Shown here one piece after another: positions 17,386 to 25,755 of a stretch of DNA of 64,000 bases (positions within the stretch are counted from its first letter, which is position 1; each line of letters starts with the position of its first letter). Origin of the DNA: JBGPTF01 sp041490445 (lineage in GTDB: Bacteria; Acidobacteriota; Terriglobia; Acidiferrales; UBA7541); NCBI GenBank assembly GCA_041490445.1, contig JBGPTF010000010.1:62001-126000 (forward strand), read 5' to 3'. The translations under genes were made by a program, and so were the position numbers. The notes under the pieces were generated by a model. It was given only the letters and a program-made list of their open reading frames with translations. It was not told the DNA's origin and did not search any database.

Positions 17386-17879
17386 GCCGCTTTCGTGAAG
17401 AACTCAAAGTGATTCCGCGGACGACGTACTTCATCGCCGCGGTGATCTACCTCATCTTGGCGACAGTGCTTTTCGAGTTCGCCGTAATGCGGCAGCCTGA
17501 TTTCCAAACCTGGCCGCTCATCGGAAAGGTCCTGTTCGCCTACGGTATTTTCCTGATCCTGTATGTCTACATGCTGTTGATCGGCTACGTCTATGGCGAC
17601 GCCAAACGGCGCGGGATGCGTTACGTGATGTGGACGTTTCTCGCGGCGCTCGTCCCGCAGGCGATCGGGATCATCCTCTATTTCATCCTGCGCGATCCGC
17701 TGCCGCAGCCTTGCCCCGGATGCAACGCCCGCGTTCTTGGTAGTTTTGCCTTTTGCCCGCACTGCGGGGCGGCAATGAAGCCTTCCTGCCCGCAATGCGG
17801 CAAGTCCGTCCAGCACGCCTGGTCGAATTGCGCGTTCTGCGGCGCCAAGCTTCCCAGCACGGCGCAATCCGCCGCCTAG
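17382..17879 (+). CDS. Membrane protein with C-terminal double zinc ribbon
   Basis: A 165-residue protein with three hydrophobic segments in the first ~105 residues (YFIAAVIYLILATVLFEF, then LFAYGIFLILYVYMLLIGY, then a third near ALVPQAIGIILYFIL). The C-terminal region has paired zinc ribbons: CPGC...CPHCG and CPQCG...CAFCG. The ATG at 17382 has GAGGAGGGTGGC upstream; the longer frame from 17316 overlaps the anti-sigma gene. As third gene of the sigma operon it may sense or transmit the signal controlling the sigma factor, but this is inference from coupling only. Confidence 0.75.
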   Translation: MSRFREELKVIPRTTYFIAAVIYLILATVLFEFAVMRQPDFQTWPLIGKVLFAYGIFLILYVYMLLIGYVYGDAKRRGMRYVMWTFLAALVPQAIGIILYFILRDPLPQPCPGCNARVLGSFAFCPHCGAAMKPSCPQCGKSVQHAWSNCAFCGAKLPSTAQSAA

Positions 17880-18023
17880 CACGGCCCTGCAATCGGGAAA
17901 GGGAGGTCAGAAGGCAGGCGAAGCCTTGCCTGCGTGAATCGCATGCAGAAGCACTGCCCCTTTTCCTTTTTCTTTGTTCGCGATTCCGCCCTTACAATTC
18001 TCCGTTTTTCCAAGGAGGCAGGA

Positions 18024-18221
18024 ATGCCGCACGTGCAGATTACCTGGGTTGCGGGCCGTTCGCCGGAGCAGAAGCGAAAGCTCGCCGAACGGATTACCAA
18101 GGCGTTGGAGGAAGACGGGCGCGCCAAGCGCGAAAACATCCACGTCACGTTTGTGGATTTGCCGCCGACGGATTACGCCGAACCGGGCGTGGTGGTTGCC
18201 GATCAGAAGCGCAGTCCGTAG
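18024..18221 (+). CDS. 4-oxalocrotonate tautomerase family protein
   Basis: A 65-residue protein starting MPHVQITWVAGRSPEQKR. After removal of Met the N-terminal Pro is the catalytic base of the tautomerase superfamily. The KRKLAERITKALEED helix and the ENIHVTFVDLPPTDYAEPG strand fit 4-OT-like homohexamers. A perfect AAGGAGG ribosome site lies before the ATG at 18024. It is ~145 bp downstream of the sigma operon and probably separately expressed. Substrate cannot be told from sequence; the family includes many orphan tautomerases. Confidence 0.8.
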   Translation: MPHVQITWVAGRSPEQKRKLAERITKALEEDGRAKRENIHVTFVDLPPTDYAEPGVVVADQKRSP

Positions 18222-18245
18222 CGCAGCCCGTCGTGAAGTGGAAGA

Positions 18246-18602
18246 TTACGCGGTTGGATTGAGCTCGCGCTTCACAAACATCGCATCGAGAAAATAGCCG
18301 ATGCCGATGGAGACCGGAATGATGCTGAAGGCCGCTGCCATCAACGCATCGCGATCGGCAAGCGAGAGCACAGCGAACGTCAGCGCATAACCCACCCCGC
18401 CGCAGATCAGTAGAATCCCTGCTCGGCGCGAGCGCGTCGGCTGCGGCAGCTCGGGCTCGAACGGCACCGTCACTCCGCGCGCGATTGCGGCCAGCCGCTC
18501 TTCCGTCCTCAGCTTCCGAACGCGATAGAAAGCGTAGATGGCAGCCAGCGGAATGCTGCAGCAAAGTACCACTGCGGCCAGTGGAATCATCACTTCAGGC
18601 AT
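18246..18602 (-). CDS. Small membrane protein (DUF6249-like)
   Basis: A 118-residue protein with three hydrophobic stretches (IPLAAVVLCCSIPLAAIYAF, ILLICGGVGYALTFAVLSLA, and AAAFSIIPVSIGIGYFL) separated by a charged KLRTEERLAAIARG cytoplasmic loop. That loop pattern is seen in DUF6249 proteins of unknown function. A strong GGAGGA ribosome site precedes the ATG at 18602. It converges with the tautomerase gene and stands alone. Confidence 0.6.
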   Translation of the reverse strand: MPEVMIPLAAVVLCCSIPLAAIYAFYRVRKLRTEERLAAIARGVTVPFEPELPQPTRSRRAGILLICGGVGYALTFAVLSLADRDALMAAAFSIIPVSIGIGYFLDAMFVKRELNPTA

Positions 18603-18715
18603 GTCTTCCTCCTGCGCTTACCGCAGCGAGTTGCGGGAAGCATTTTCAGAGTGATTTCACCTCGGAGATACGCGGCGGGGGTGTGGAATGTTCCGTGAGC
18701 CGACCGGAGCAAAGT

Positions 18716-19267
18716 TTACGGCGTGATGGAATTCTCTGCGTGACGGCGGATGTAATCGCGGGCGAAATCGCGCAGCTCCGGGCTGCGGAGGCCAATCCTT
18801 TCGGCTTCCCGCTCGGCGTTTTCAATCGGCCAGCCGTCTATCAGAACGCGTCGGATCATCCAGAACGCTCCGACGCGATTCGCGGTGTGGCAGTGAACGA
18901 ACACGGGGAGGTTTTGCGGATTGGTTAGAACTTTGAGAAATTCGTCCACCTGTTCGTCTTGCGGTTGTTTGGGGTCGACCGGAATCAGAAAATAACGCAG
19001 GCCGAGCTTCTCTGCCTGGGTGGCTTCCTGTTCGGCATTGAATTCCTCCGGGCGGCGCAGATTGAGAATCGTCTTGATTCCGCCTTTCTTCATCCGGACG
19101 AGGTCGTCCATCGTCGGCTGGCCGCCGGTGCAGTAATGTTCGTCCACGCGCAGAAAATTCTTGATGTCGGGGTATTCCGGCTTCTGTGCGCCGAACGCAC
19201 CACCCGCCGCCAGCGCAACCATCAGGACGAGCCACGGCCGAAAGACGGAAGAGGAGGACTGTCTCAT
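18716..19267 (-). CDS. Exported DSP-like phosphatase (DUF442/BLH-type)
   Basis: A 183-residue protein. The start at 19267 gives a signal peptide (MRQSSSSVFRPWLVLMVALA, cleavage near GAFG/AQ). The core NFLRVDEHYCTGGQPTMDDL ... TILNLRRPEEF ... FVHCHTANRVGAFW matches the DUF442 / beta-lactamase-hydrolase-like dual-specificity phosphatase group. The active-site loop is HCHTANR, with four rather than five residues between Cys and Arg, as in that group. Its ATG overlaps the stop of the upstream pilin-like gene (ATGA), so the two are coupled. It likely acts in the periplasm; substrate unknown. Confidence 0.75.
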   Translation of the reverse strand: MRQSSSSVFRPWLVLMVALAAGGAFGAQKPEYPDIKNFLRVDEHYCTGGQPTMDDLVRMKKGGIKTILNLRRPEEFNAEQEATQAEKLGLRYFLIPVDPKQPQDEQVDEFLKVLTNPQNLPVFVHCHTANRVGAFWMIRRVLIDGWPIENAEREAERIGLRSPELRDFARDYIRRHAENSITP

Positions 19268-19644
19268 GGAAGGGAGTGTACGCTCATTGATTGGTCCACC
19301 GCGAAGCTGGTGCACGATTGGCCGGGCGGAGGCTGGCAGCGGGCCGTCAAGGTAAATCCATCGGCTTGCGTTTCGGCAGTGATTGAAAAGCCTTCCAGGC
19401 GCGTTCTTTCCCCTGGAATCGCGCCGCTCGTCACCAGCTCGTCGAGCGAAGCGTACGAGCCGTGCTCGGCAAAATACGTTCGCTCGGCTTGTGCGATGGC
19501 GAGAAGGTCCATCTTTGCGCGTGACGCGTCTATTGTCTGCACCGGAGTGCTTCCTGGTGCTCCAGGGCGCGAACGCGTCAGGTAAAACCAGTAGATGCCG
19601 AGAGCCAGCAACGCAGCGATCAGGATGCCGACGAGAGCACGCAT
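19264..19644 (-). CDS. Pilin/pseudopilin-like membrane-anchored protein
   Basis: A 126-residue protein with one N-terminal membrane segment (ALVGILIAALLALGIYWFYL), then SRAKMDLLAIAQAERTYFA and GSYASLDEL, which recur in type IV pilin-like proteins. No canonical prepilin peptidase G/FTLIE site is present, so it is probably a membrane-anchored pilin-fold protein rather than a processed pilin. Its stop overlaps the start of the exported phosphatase. The mature region has two Cys (ARCQPPPGQSC) that could form a disulfide. Confidence 0.6.
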   Translation of the reverse strand: MRALVGILIAALLALGIYWFYLTRSRPGAPGSTPVQTIDASRAKMDLLAIAQAERTYFAEHGSYASLDELVTSGAIPGERTRLEGFSITAETQADGFTLTARCQPPPGQSCTSFAVDQSMSVHSLP

Positions 19645-19787
19645 TCCTTTTCAGCCTCTCCACCCGCGCTGCTTTCGCTCCCGGCTCCTATTCGACCGCT
19701 TCCACTGCATGGATGCTGGCTGTGGATCGCGGGGATGGCCTTCGCGCTTGAGCATTTTCTCTCGCGGAGGAAGAGACGTCATCTTAA

Positions 19788-20216
19788 TTAGTCCCTGTAG
19801 AGCCAGCCCGCAACGAGCGCTGCAAGAATGGCGCCGACCCAAAGCTCGATCATGTGCCACATGGCGAAAATACGCGGCAGGGGCATCCAGGCTGAGTTGC
19901 TGAATGTCACCGGAAAGCCTGCCGCGAAGCCGATCAGCGTGCCGACGCGCAGAGCGGTCATCGGTCCAGCGCCCCAGCTCGCGCGGACGGCCGCGTAGAG
20001 CCGTGCGACGACCAGCGCAAGGACGAATAGCGTGAAGAACCAGACAAACTCGAACGACTTGTAGCGAGGCTGCGCCAAAATATAACCGGCTTGGATGGCC
20101 TTTTCGTAACGCGCCATCCCGATCGCCCCGGCCTCAATCAGGATGCTCCAGAGGCACCAGACGACTCCGCCAGCCAGCGTTCCCAGCCAGACCCGGCGAA
20201 CGTTTACAGTGGCCAT
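19788..20216 (-). CDS. Integral membrane protein, unknown function
   Basis: A 142-residue protein with four predicted hydrophobic segments (LGTLAGGVVWCLWSILIEAG, FVWFFTLFVLALVVARLYAAV, ALRVGTLIGFAAGFPVTFSN, and MIELWVGAILAALVAGWLY). The ATG at 20216 has GGGGGTGGCGC upstream; an open extension to 20345 is arginine/proline-rich and rejected. Homologous small membrane proteins are common but uncharacterised as far as I know. It stands alone between the pilin-like and DinB genes. Confidence 0.65.
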   Translation of the reverse strand: MATVNVRRVWLGTLAGGVVWCLWSILIEAGAIGMARYEKAIQAGYILAQPRYKSFEFVWFFTLFVLALVVARLYAAVRASWGAGPMTALRVGTLIGFAAGFPVTFSNSAWMPLPRIFAMWHMIELWVGAILAALVAGWLYRD

Positions 20217-20301
20217 GCGCCACCCCCTCGTCGAGAGTTGAGGCCGTGGGACCCGGATAATTTGGCCGCATGCTAGTGCCGGCCGGGGAAAACAGCAAGG
20301 C

Positions 20302-20808
20302 CTATCGAATGTCCGGCCGCACGCCGGGTGGCAGCGCGTACGCAAAAAACGGCGGCACGATCCCGAGCTGACGGAGATAGAGAGCCAGCTGCGCCTTGTG
20401 ATGAACTTCGTGCTCGACGAGATACCACAGCCAGGAGCGCAGTGGCCAGCTCACCGGTATGCCAGGCACATTTGCGACAGCGTCGAGCTGTTCCGCCGTG
20501 AGCCGCCCAAACTGCCCCAGGACGTAGGCCCGCACGCTGGCGAGACGCTGTTGCAGCATCGCGCGTGATTGCGTGATCGCTTCCGGCTTCAAGCGGTCCA
20601 TGTTCCACTCGTTTTCAAACAGGCCGCGGGCGTAGAACTCCTCCGTCTGCGCGATGTGCAGGAATTGCTCGCCCGCGGTGCGCTGGTCGCCCAACGGGCG
20701 CCAGGAAAGTTTGTCCTCGGGCATCAGGTCGAGCGTCTGCAGCGTGACTTTGCGATAGCGTCCCAAGTGTTCTTGCAGGACCGTGAGTTCGCTGTTTGCA
20801 GCGGCCAT
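20302..20808 (-). CDS. DinB-family (metal-dependent hydrolase-like) protein
   Basis: A 168-residue four-helix-bundle protein of the DinB/YfiT type. Likely metal ligands are the His in EQFLHIAQTEEFY and the HxxxH in VEHEVHHKAQL. The ATG at 20808 has AAGGAGAGAG upstream, so the longer frame from 20838 is rejected. The family includes damage-inducible and thiol-transferase-like members; the specific reaction is unknown. A second, truncated DinB-like gene is at 48042-48236. Confidence 0.75.
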   Translation of the reverse strand: MAAANSELTVLQEHLGRYRKVTLQTLDLMPEDKLSWRPLGDQRTAGEQFLHIAQTEEFYARGLFENEWNMDRLKPEAITQSRAMLQQRLASVRAYVLGQFGRLTAEQLDAVANVPGIPVSWPLRSWLWYLVEHEVHHKAQLALYLRQLGIVPPFFAYALPPGVRPDIR

Positions 20809-20960
20809 CGTCTCTCTCCTTTCGTTTGCATCGAGCAACCAGAACGAAGAAATCTACCCGCAGACTCGCGAGAAGGACCACTGGAGAGAAAGACCATCGT
20901 CCCCAATGGGCCTCGCCTTATTTGATTGGATGAATTGCCGAGGTCGGTCATCTTTTTTCC

Positions 20961-21845
20961 TCAGCGCGGCCGCGCAAGGAATTCGCGGATCGCGGCGTTG
21001 ACCAATTCCGGTTGCTCGTGAATCACCCAGTGCGAGCCGTCGGCAATCCGCTGCACCGTCAGGTCGGGCACAACTTGATCGAGGCCATCGAGATTCCCCG
21101 GTAGAAGATAAACATCCTTTTCGCCCCACAATACCAGCGTCGGCACACGCACCACCTGCGACGGCAGCACGCTGGCGATGCTCGGCGAATTGTCCCCGCC
21201 GAATTCGCCGAGCGGCGCTGCGCGATAATAGTTCAATCCGCCGGTCAGCGCCCCCGGCTGCGACCATGCCTCAAGATACGCGCGCTTGTCGTCTGCGGTA
21301 AAGTAGCCCTGCTCGAGGCCTTCCTTCAATACTTGCTCGACCAGCGCGCGGTAATGCAGAGCCTTCAGCATCATTTCCGCCATCGGTGAGCGGAAAAGCT
21401 GAATGTACTGGCTCGCCTTCCTCTGCGCGGGATTGTTCTTGAGCTCTCGTTCGAAGATACCCGGATGCGGCGCATTGATGATGACGAGTTTTTCCAACAT
21501 CTCCGGGTGCGCGATGGCGAACGCCCAGGCAATGATGCCGCCCCAGTCATGTCCCACCAGCGTGCATGTTCTCTTTCCGAAATGCTCAACGAGCGCACGG
21601 ACGTCTGCCACAAGAAAAGTAATGCCGTAGTCTTCCACTCGCGCGGGCTTCGAGGAAAGGTTGTAGCCGCGCAGATCCGGCGCCACCGCAAGATGGGTGC
21701 GCCCGAATTCGGCGAGCTGATTCTTCCACGCATACCAGAATTCCGGAAAACCGTGCAGAAAGAGGATGAGGTCGCCTTCGCCCTGAGAGACATAGTGCAA
21801 TTGGACGCCGTTGACCTCGGCGAACTTCTCATTGTCTATGGACAT
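20961..21845 (-). CDS. Alpha/beta hydrolase, epoxide-hydrolase-like
   Basis: A 294-residue hydrolase. The oxyanion motif is HGFPEFWYAW, the nucleophile Asp lies in VGHDWGG (Asp in place of Ser, as in epoxide hydrolases and haloalkane dehalogenases), and the catalytic His is in DGSHWVIHEQPE. The HGFPE signature and cap tyrosines (LHYRALV, LNYYRA) favour a soluble epoxide hydrolase. The ATG at 21845 (MSIDNEKF) was chosen; the frame continues upstream but through non-homologous, antisense-type sequence. It is divergent from the M16 pair across a ~258-bp spacer. Confidence 0.8.
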   Translation of the reverse strand: MSIDNEKFAEVNGVQLHYVSQGEGDLILFLHGFPEFWYAWKNQLAEFGRTHLAVAPDLRGYNLSSKPARVEDYGITFLVADVRALVEHFGKRTCTLVGHDWGGIIAWAFAIAHPEMLEKLVIINAPHPGIFERELKNNPAQRKASQYIQLFRSPMAEMMLKALHYRALVEQVLKEGLEQGYFTADDKRAYLEAWSQPGALTGGLNYYRAAPLGEFGGDNSPSIASVLPSQVVRVPTLVLWGEKDVYLLPGNLDGLDQVVPDLTVQRIADGSHWVIHEQPELVNAAIREFLARPR

Positions 21846-22004
21846 GTTCGCGATGCTATGTGCATCCTTCCGCGCCGTCAATCGTGGTGGGCCGGCCGCG
21901 CCGGGTTGGCCGCCGGGTCGCAACGCTCGAAACTTGCCCTTCGCCCTGTGCGTATAACGCTTCGGAGGCGGCAGCGGCGCGCCCCAGAATTTTTTTGGGT
22001 ATGT

Positions 22005-22034
22005 TTGACACCCGCGGCCTTGTCCGTCTACGAT
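22005..22034 (+). promoter_or_regulatory. Sigma70-type promoter for the M16 pair
   Basis: A perfect TTGACA at 22005-22010 is followed after 18 bp by TACGAT at 22029-22034, about 70 bases upstream of the first M16 start codon. Confidence 0.5.
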
Positions 22035-22103
22035 GGGGCACCTCGGTTGCGTTTCTTCTCGGTGTTTCCGCTGGGGCGATTTCATGGGGGTAGGGGAATT
22101 CAA

Positions 22104-23462
22104 ATGAAAATGAAACTTGCCGTCCTGCTCGGAATCCTGATTGCCTGCAGTGTTCCGTCGTGGGCACAGGGAACGGCGCAACAGGAAGTGCGGCCGCCGA
22201 AGCTGAACATCCAGACGCACACCTTGGCCAACGGCCTGCGCGTCGTCCTGCTGGAAGAGCACGCCGTTCCGGTAGCCCACGTGCAAGTGTGGTATCACGC
22301 CGGGTCGAAGGACGAGCGCCCCGGCCGCACCGGCTTCGCGCACCTTTTTGAGCATTTGATGTTCAAGGGCTCGGCCCACGTCGGTCCGGAGGAGCACTCC
22401 CGAATCATCGAATCCATCGGCGGCTCCGACAACGCCTACACCACCGAAGATGTGACTGTATTCCACGAGACTTTTCCCAGCAACTATCTCGAGCGCGTGC
22501 TCTGGCTTGAGGCAGACCGTATGGGCAGCCTCAACGTGGACGAAAAGAATTTCACCTCCGAGCGCGAGGTGGTCAAAGAAGAACGCCGCCTCCGGGTGGA
22601 TAACCGGCCCTATGGGCTGATTCAGGAAGACCTCTACGCCGCCGCCTTCACCGTCCACGGCTATCACCACACGCCGATCGGCAGCATGGAGGACTTGAAC
22701 AAAGCCACCGTCGCCGACGTCCAGAGTTTCTTCCATGCATTTTATCGCCCGAACAATGCCACGCTCGTGGTTGTCGGCGATTTCGATTCCGCCCGGGCGC
22801 TCGCCTGGACAACGAACTATTTCGGTGGCATTCCGCGCTCCAAGGGACCTATCCCGCGCCTGATGGCGAAGGAACCGCCACAGGTGGAGGAGCGCGTTGT
22901 GACGAAATCGTATTCGAACACGCCGCTGCCCGCCGTCGTCGAGGGCTACAAGGTTCCTCCGCACTATTCGCCCGATACTTATGCTCTTGATCTTGCCGCG
23001 AACATGCTCGCGCAAGGCGAAAGCAGCCGGCTCTATCAGACGCTCGTCTATAAGGCGCGCATCGCGCTGGCGTCCGCAGGCTTCGGCCGGTTTACGGAAG
23101 ACCCGAACCTCTTCTGGGCCTTTGCGGTCATGAACCAGGGCCACACCGCGGAGGAAGGCGAAAAGGCCGTCGATGCCGTGCTCGATCAGTTAAAGTCGCA
23201 GCCCACCGACCCGAAAGAGCTCGATAAGGCGAAGAACCAGACGATCTCGAATTTCATTCTGGGGCGGCAGACTGACGAGGAGAAGGCGGGAGCCATCGGA
23301 GACGCCGCCGTGATCGGCAAAGATCCGAATTTGGTCAACACGGATCTGGACCGTTATCTCAAAGTTACACCCGCCGACATTCAGCGTGTCGGCAAAGAGT
23401 ATTTCGACAAGCACCATGCCACTGTGTTGCTGGTGACGCCGGCGAAACCGGCGGCGAAGTAA
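22104..23462 (+). CDS. Exported M16 zinc peptidase (catalytic partner)
   Basis: A 452-residue peptidase with a signal peptide (MKMKLAVLLGILIACSVPSW, cleavage near WAQ/GT). The inverted zinc motif HxxEH is at His80-Glu83-His84 (HLFEHLMF), with the downstream Glu of the EREVVKEE helix as third-ligand region. A C-terminal M16 domain (~200-380, VGDFDSARALAW) follows. It resembles bacterial pitrilysin/insulinase-type half proteins that work as heterodimers. The next gene, 23 bp downstream, is an M16 homologue lacking HxxEH, the expected partner. Likely periplasmic. Confidence 0.88.
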   Translation: MKMKLAVLLGILIACSVPSWAQGTAQQEVRPPKLNIQTHTLANGLRVVLLEEHAVPVAHVQVWYHAGSKDERPGRTGFAHLFEHLMFKGSAHVGPEEHSRIIESIGGSDNAYTTEDVTVFHETFPSNYLERVLWLEADRMGSLNVDEKNFTSEREVVKEERRLRVDNRPYGLIQEDLYAAAFTVHGYHHTPIGSMEDLNKATVADVQSFFHAFYRPNNATLVVVGDFDSARALAWTTNYFGGIPRSKGPIPRLMAKEPPQVEERVVTKSYSNTPLPAVVEGYKVPPHYSPDTYALDLAANMLAQGESSRLYQTLVYKARIALASAGFGRFTEDPNLFWAFAVMNQGHTAEEGEKAVDAVLDQLKSQPTDPKELDKAKNQTISNFILGRQTDEEKAGAIGDAAVIGKDPNLVNTDLDRYLKVTPADIQRVGKEYFDKHHATVLLVTPAKPAAK

Positions 23463-23485
23463 TAGAAGAAGAAAAGGGAGCTGAG

Positions 23486-25741
23486 ATGAGGCGCAATTCA
23501 GATCGCACAGTGTGGGTCTTGTTGGCGAGCCTGTTGCTCGGATTACTCGCGGCCATCGCGCCCGCGACGATGGCGCAGGCATCCAAGCCTGCCGTTCCGG
23601 TGCAAGCCGAGGAGAAAAAACAGGGCACCGGTGTCGTCCCGCCGGGCGTGAAGCTGGCGCCGCGGATGCCTGCGGCCGGTCCGGCTCGGTCATTCCATTT
23701 CCCGCAGGCGGCAGCCAAGACCCTGGCAAACGGTCTGCGCGTCTTCGTGATCACCGACCATCGCCAGCCCGCCGTCGCCGCTCGACTGGTCTTGACCGGC
23801 GCCGGCTACACCCATGACCCCGAAGGATTGGCGGGCGTGGCCGGGATGACGGAAAGCATGCTGACGCAGGGCACCGAGAAGCGCTCCGCGCAGGAGATTG
23901 CGCAGGCGATTGATTTCGTCGGCGGCTCGCTGCGAGCCCAGGCGGCCCCGGACAGCACCTACGTCACCGTGAGCGTTGTGAAGAAGGACATCGATCTCGG
24001 CATGGATCTGCTCTCCGATGTCGTGTTGCATCCTTCCTTCAAGAAGGAGGAGCTGGACCGGCAGCAACAGCAGGCCCTCTCCGGTCTTGAGGTGGGATAC
24101 TCCGATGCCAGCTATCTGGCGACCGCTGTCTTCCCTCGCATTGTTTACGGCGCTTCACCCTACGGGCTTCCGGGAGACGGGACGCCCGATTCGGTTCGCA
24201 AGTTCGATCGCGACGCGCTCGTACACTTCCACGATACGTACTACGCGCCGAATGGTGCGTTGCTGGCTTTCGCGGGCGACATCACGCCCGCAGTCGCCTT
24301 TGTTGCCGCGGAAAAATACTTCGGCGGATGGCCGAAGAAAGATTTGCCGGCGGCGCGCATGGCCGTGCCCGAGCCTTCCTCCGGGCTTCGGATTGTCGTC
24401 GTGGACAAGCCGGACGCCGTGCAGACGCAGATCCGTGTGGGCCGGCTGGGTATCGCGCGCAATAACCCGGATTACATCCCGCTCTACGTCACCAACCGCA
24501 TTTTCGGCGGCGGCTACAACAGCCGCTTGAACACGGAGGTGCGCATCAACAAGGGCCTCACCTATGGCGCTAATTCCGTTTTCGCAAGCAATAAATTCGC
24601 CGGCGTTTTTGCGGCGGGCACGTCAACGCGTACGGAAGCGACGGTCGAGGCCACGAAATTAATCGTGGATCTGATTGCCAGGATGTCGAACGGCGAAGTG
24701 ACCCCCGCGGAGCTCAACTTTGCCCGCGATTATCTCGCCGGCGTGTATCCGATTCAGTCCGAGACCGCTGAGCAGGTGGCGGACCGCGTCCTCACTGTGG
24801 CCGAGTTCGGTCTTCCTGAGGATTACAACGAGACCTACCCGCAGAGAATTCGCGAGGTGGATGCTGCGGCGGTAAAGAAAATGGCGGGACATTACTTTGA
24901 CGCGAAGAATCTTGACCTTGTCCTGGTCGGCAATGCGAGCAAGTTTCGCGACGACTTAAAGAAAGCGTTCCCCACCGCGAAATACGAGGAGCTACCGGCC
25001 GATCAGCTTGATCTCCTCAGTCCCAATCTGCGCAAGGCGGCCAAAGCCGCTCCGGCCGCGACCCCGGAATCGCTCGAGCGGGGCCGCGCCATTCTTCTTG
25101 CTGCGGCAAAGGCTGCGGGCGGCGACGCCATCGGCAAAATCGACAGCATCGAATTGAGTTCCACCGGCTCGTCAACCGGCCCGGGCGGGCAGGAAATCAC
25201 GACGGACCTGAAATTGACCGTCGCCTACCCGGATCGCATCCGCCTGGAACAGAAGCTGCCATTCGGCACGGTCGTGCTCGGGTTCGATGGAAAAAGCGGC
25301 TGGCTCGTCTCCCCGCAGGGCGCCATGGATCTTCCTCCTAACTTTTTCGGAGAACTCCAGCGGGGAATTGCGTTGGCAGGCGCCGTCGGCCTCTATCGTG
25401 AGGCGCTCGCAGGCAAGATCGAGGCGCAGTTTATCGGTGAGGAAGAGATCGAAGGCAAGAAAACCGTAGGAGTGCAGTGGAACGCGCCATTCGGCGAAGT
25501 CAAACTGTACTTCGATCCGGAAACTCACCTGCTCGTGGCCGCCCGTTTCCGCCAGTTGACGCAGCAAGGACCCACGGATGCCGAGCAGCGCTGGAGCGAT
25601 TACAAATCCGTTGAAGGCCTTCAGCTCGCTCACGCAAGCACAGTGTTCCACGAAGGCGCGAAGTTCAGCTCCTCAACGTTGAAGGAAGTAAAACTGAACA
25701 CGAAGCCCGACGCGGCCATTTTCGAGAAGCCGAAGCAGTAG
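23486..25741 (+). CDS. M16 peptidase-like protein lacking the zinc motif, with C-terminal extension
   Basis: A 751-residue protein with a signal peptide (VLLASLLLGLLAAIAPATMAQ). Residues ~75-500 are two M16-type domains. The position of the HxxEH motif is occupied by GVAGMTESMLTQG, so zinc binding is lost; the R/Y substrate region INKGLTYGANSVF is kept. Residues ~530-750 form an extra domain resembling outer-membrane lipoprotein-sorting-type beta folds (GKIDSIELSSTG, LKLTVAYPDRIRLEQ). It follows the active M16 gene with AAAGGGAGCTGAG before its ATG. It likely forms the non-catalytic half of a periplasmic heterodimer. Confidence 0.82.
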   Translation: MRRNSDRTVWVLLASLLLGLLAAIAPATMAQASKPAVPVQAEEKKQGTGVVPPGVKLAPRMPAAGPARSFHFPQAAAKTLANGLRVFVITDHRQPAVAARLVLTGAGYTHDPEGLAGVAGMTESMLTQGTEKRSAQEIAQAIDFVGGSLRAQAAPDSTYVTVSVVKKDIDLGMDLLSDVVLHPSFKKEELDRQQQQALSGLEVGYSDASYLATAVFPRIVYGASPYGLPGDGTPDSVRKFDRDALVHFHDTYYAPNGALLAFAGDITPAVAFVAAEKYFGGWPKKDLPAARMAVPEPSSGLRIVVVDKPDAVQTQIRVGRLGIARNNPDYIPLYVTNRIFGGGYNSRLNTEVRINKGLTYGANSVFASNKFAGVFAAGTSTRTEATVEATKLIVDLIARMSNGEVTPAELNFARDYLAGVYPIQSETAEQVADRVLTVAEFGLPEDYNETYPQRIREVDAAAVKKMAGHYFDAKNLDLVLVGNASKFRDDLKKAFPTAKYEELPADQLDLLSPNLRKAAKAAPAATPESLERGRAILLAAAKAAGGDAIGKIDSIELSSTGSSTGPGGQEITTDLKLTVAYPDRIRLEQKLPFGTVVLGFDGKSGWLVSPQGAMDLPPNFFGELQRGIALAGAVGLYREALAGKIEAQFIGEEEIEGKKTVGVQWNAPFGEVKLYFDPETHLLVAARFRQLTQQGPTDAEQRWSDYKSVEGLQLAHASTVFHEGAKFSSSTLKEVKLNTKPDAAIFEKPKQ

Positions 25742-25755
25742 AGGATTCTGGCTGG

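Noticed and set aside
21846..23144. Long minus-strand extension upstream of the epoxide-hydrolase-like gene
   Set aside because: It lies antisense to the M16 gene; only the part from 21845 downward has hydrolase motifs.
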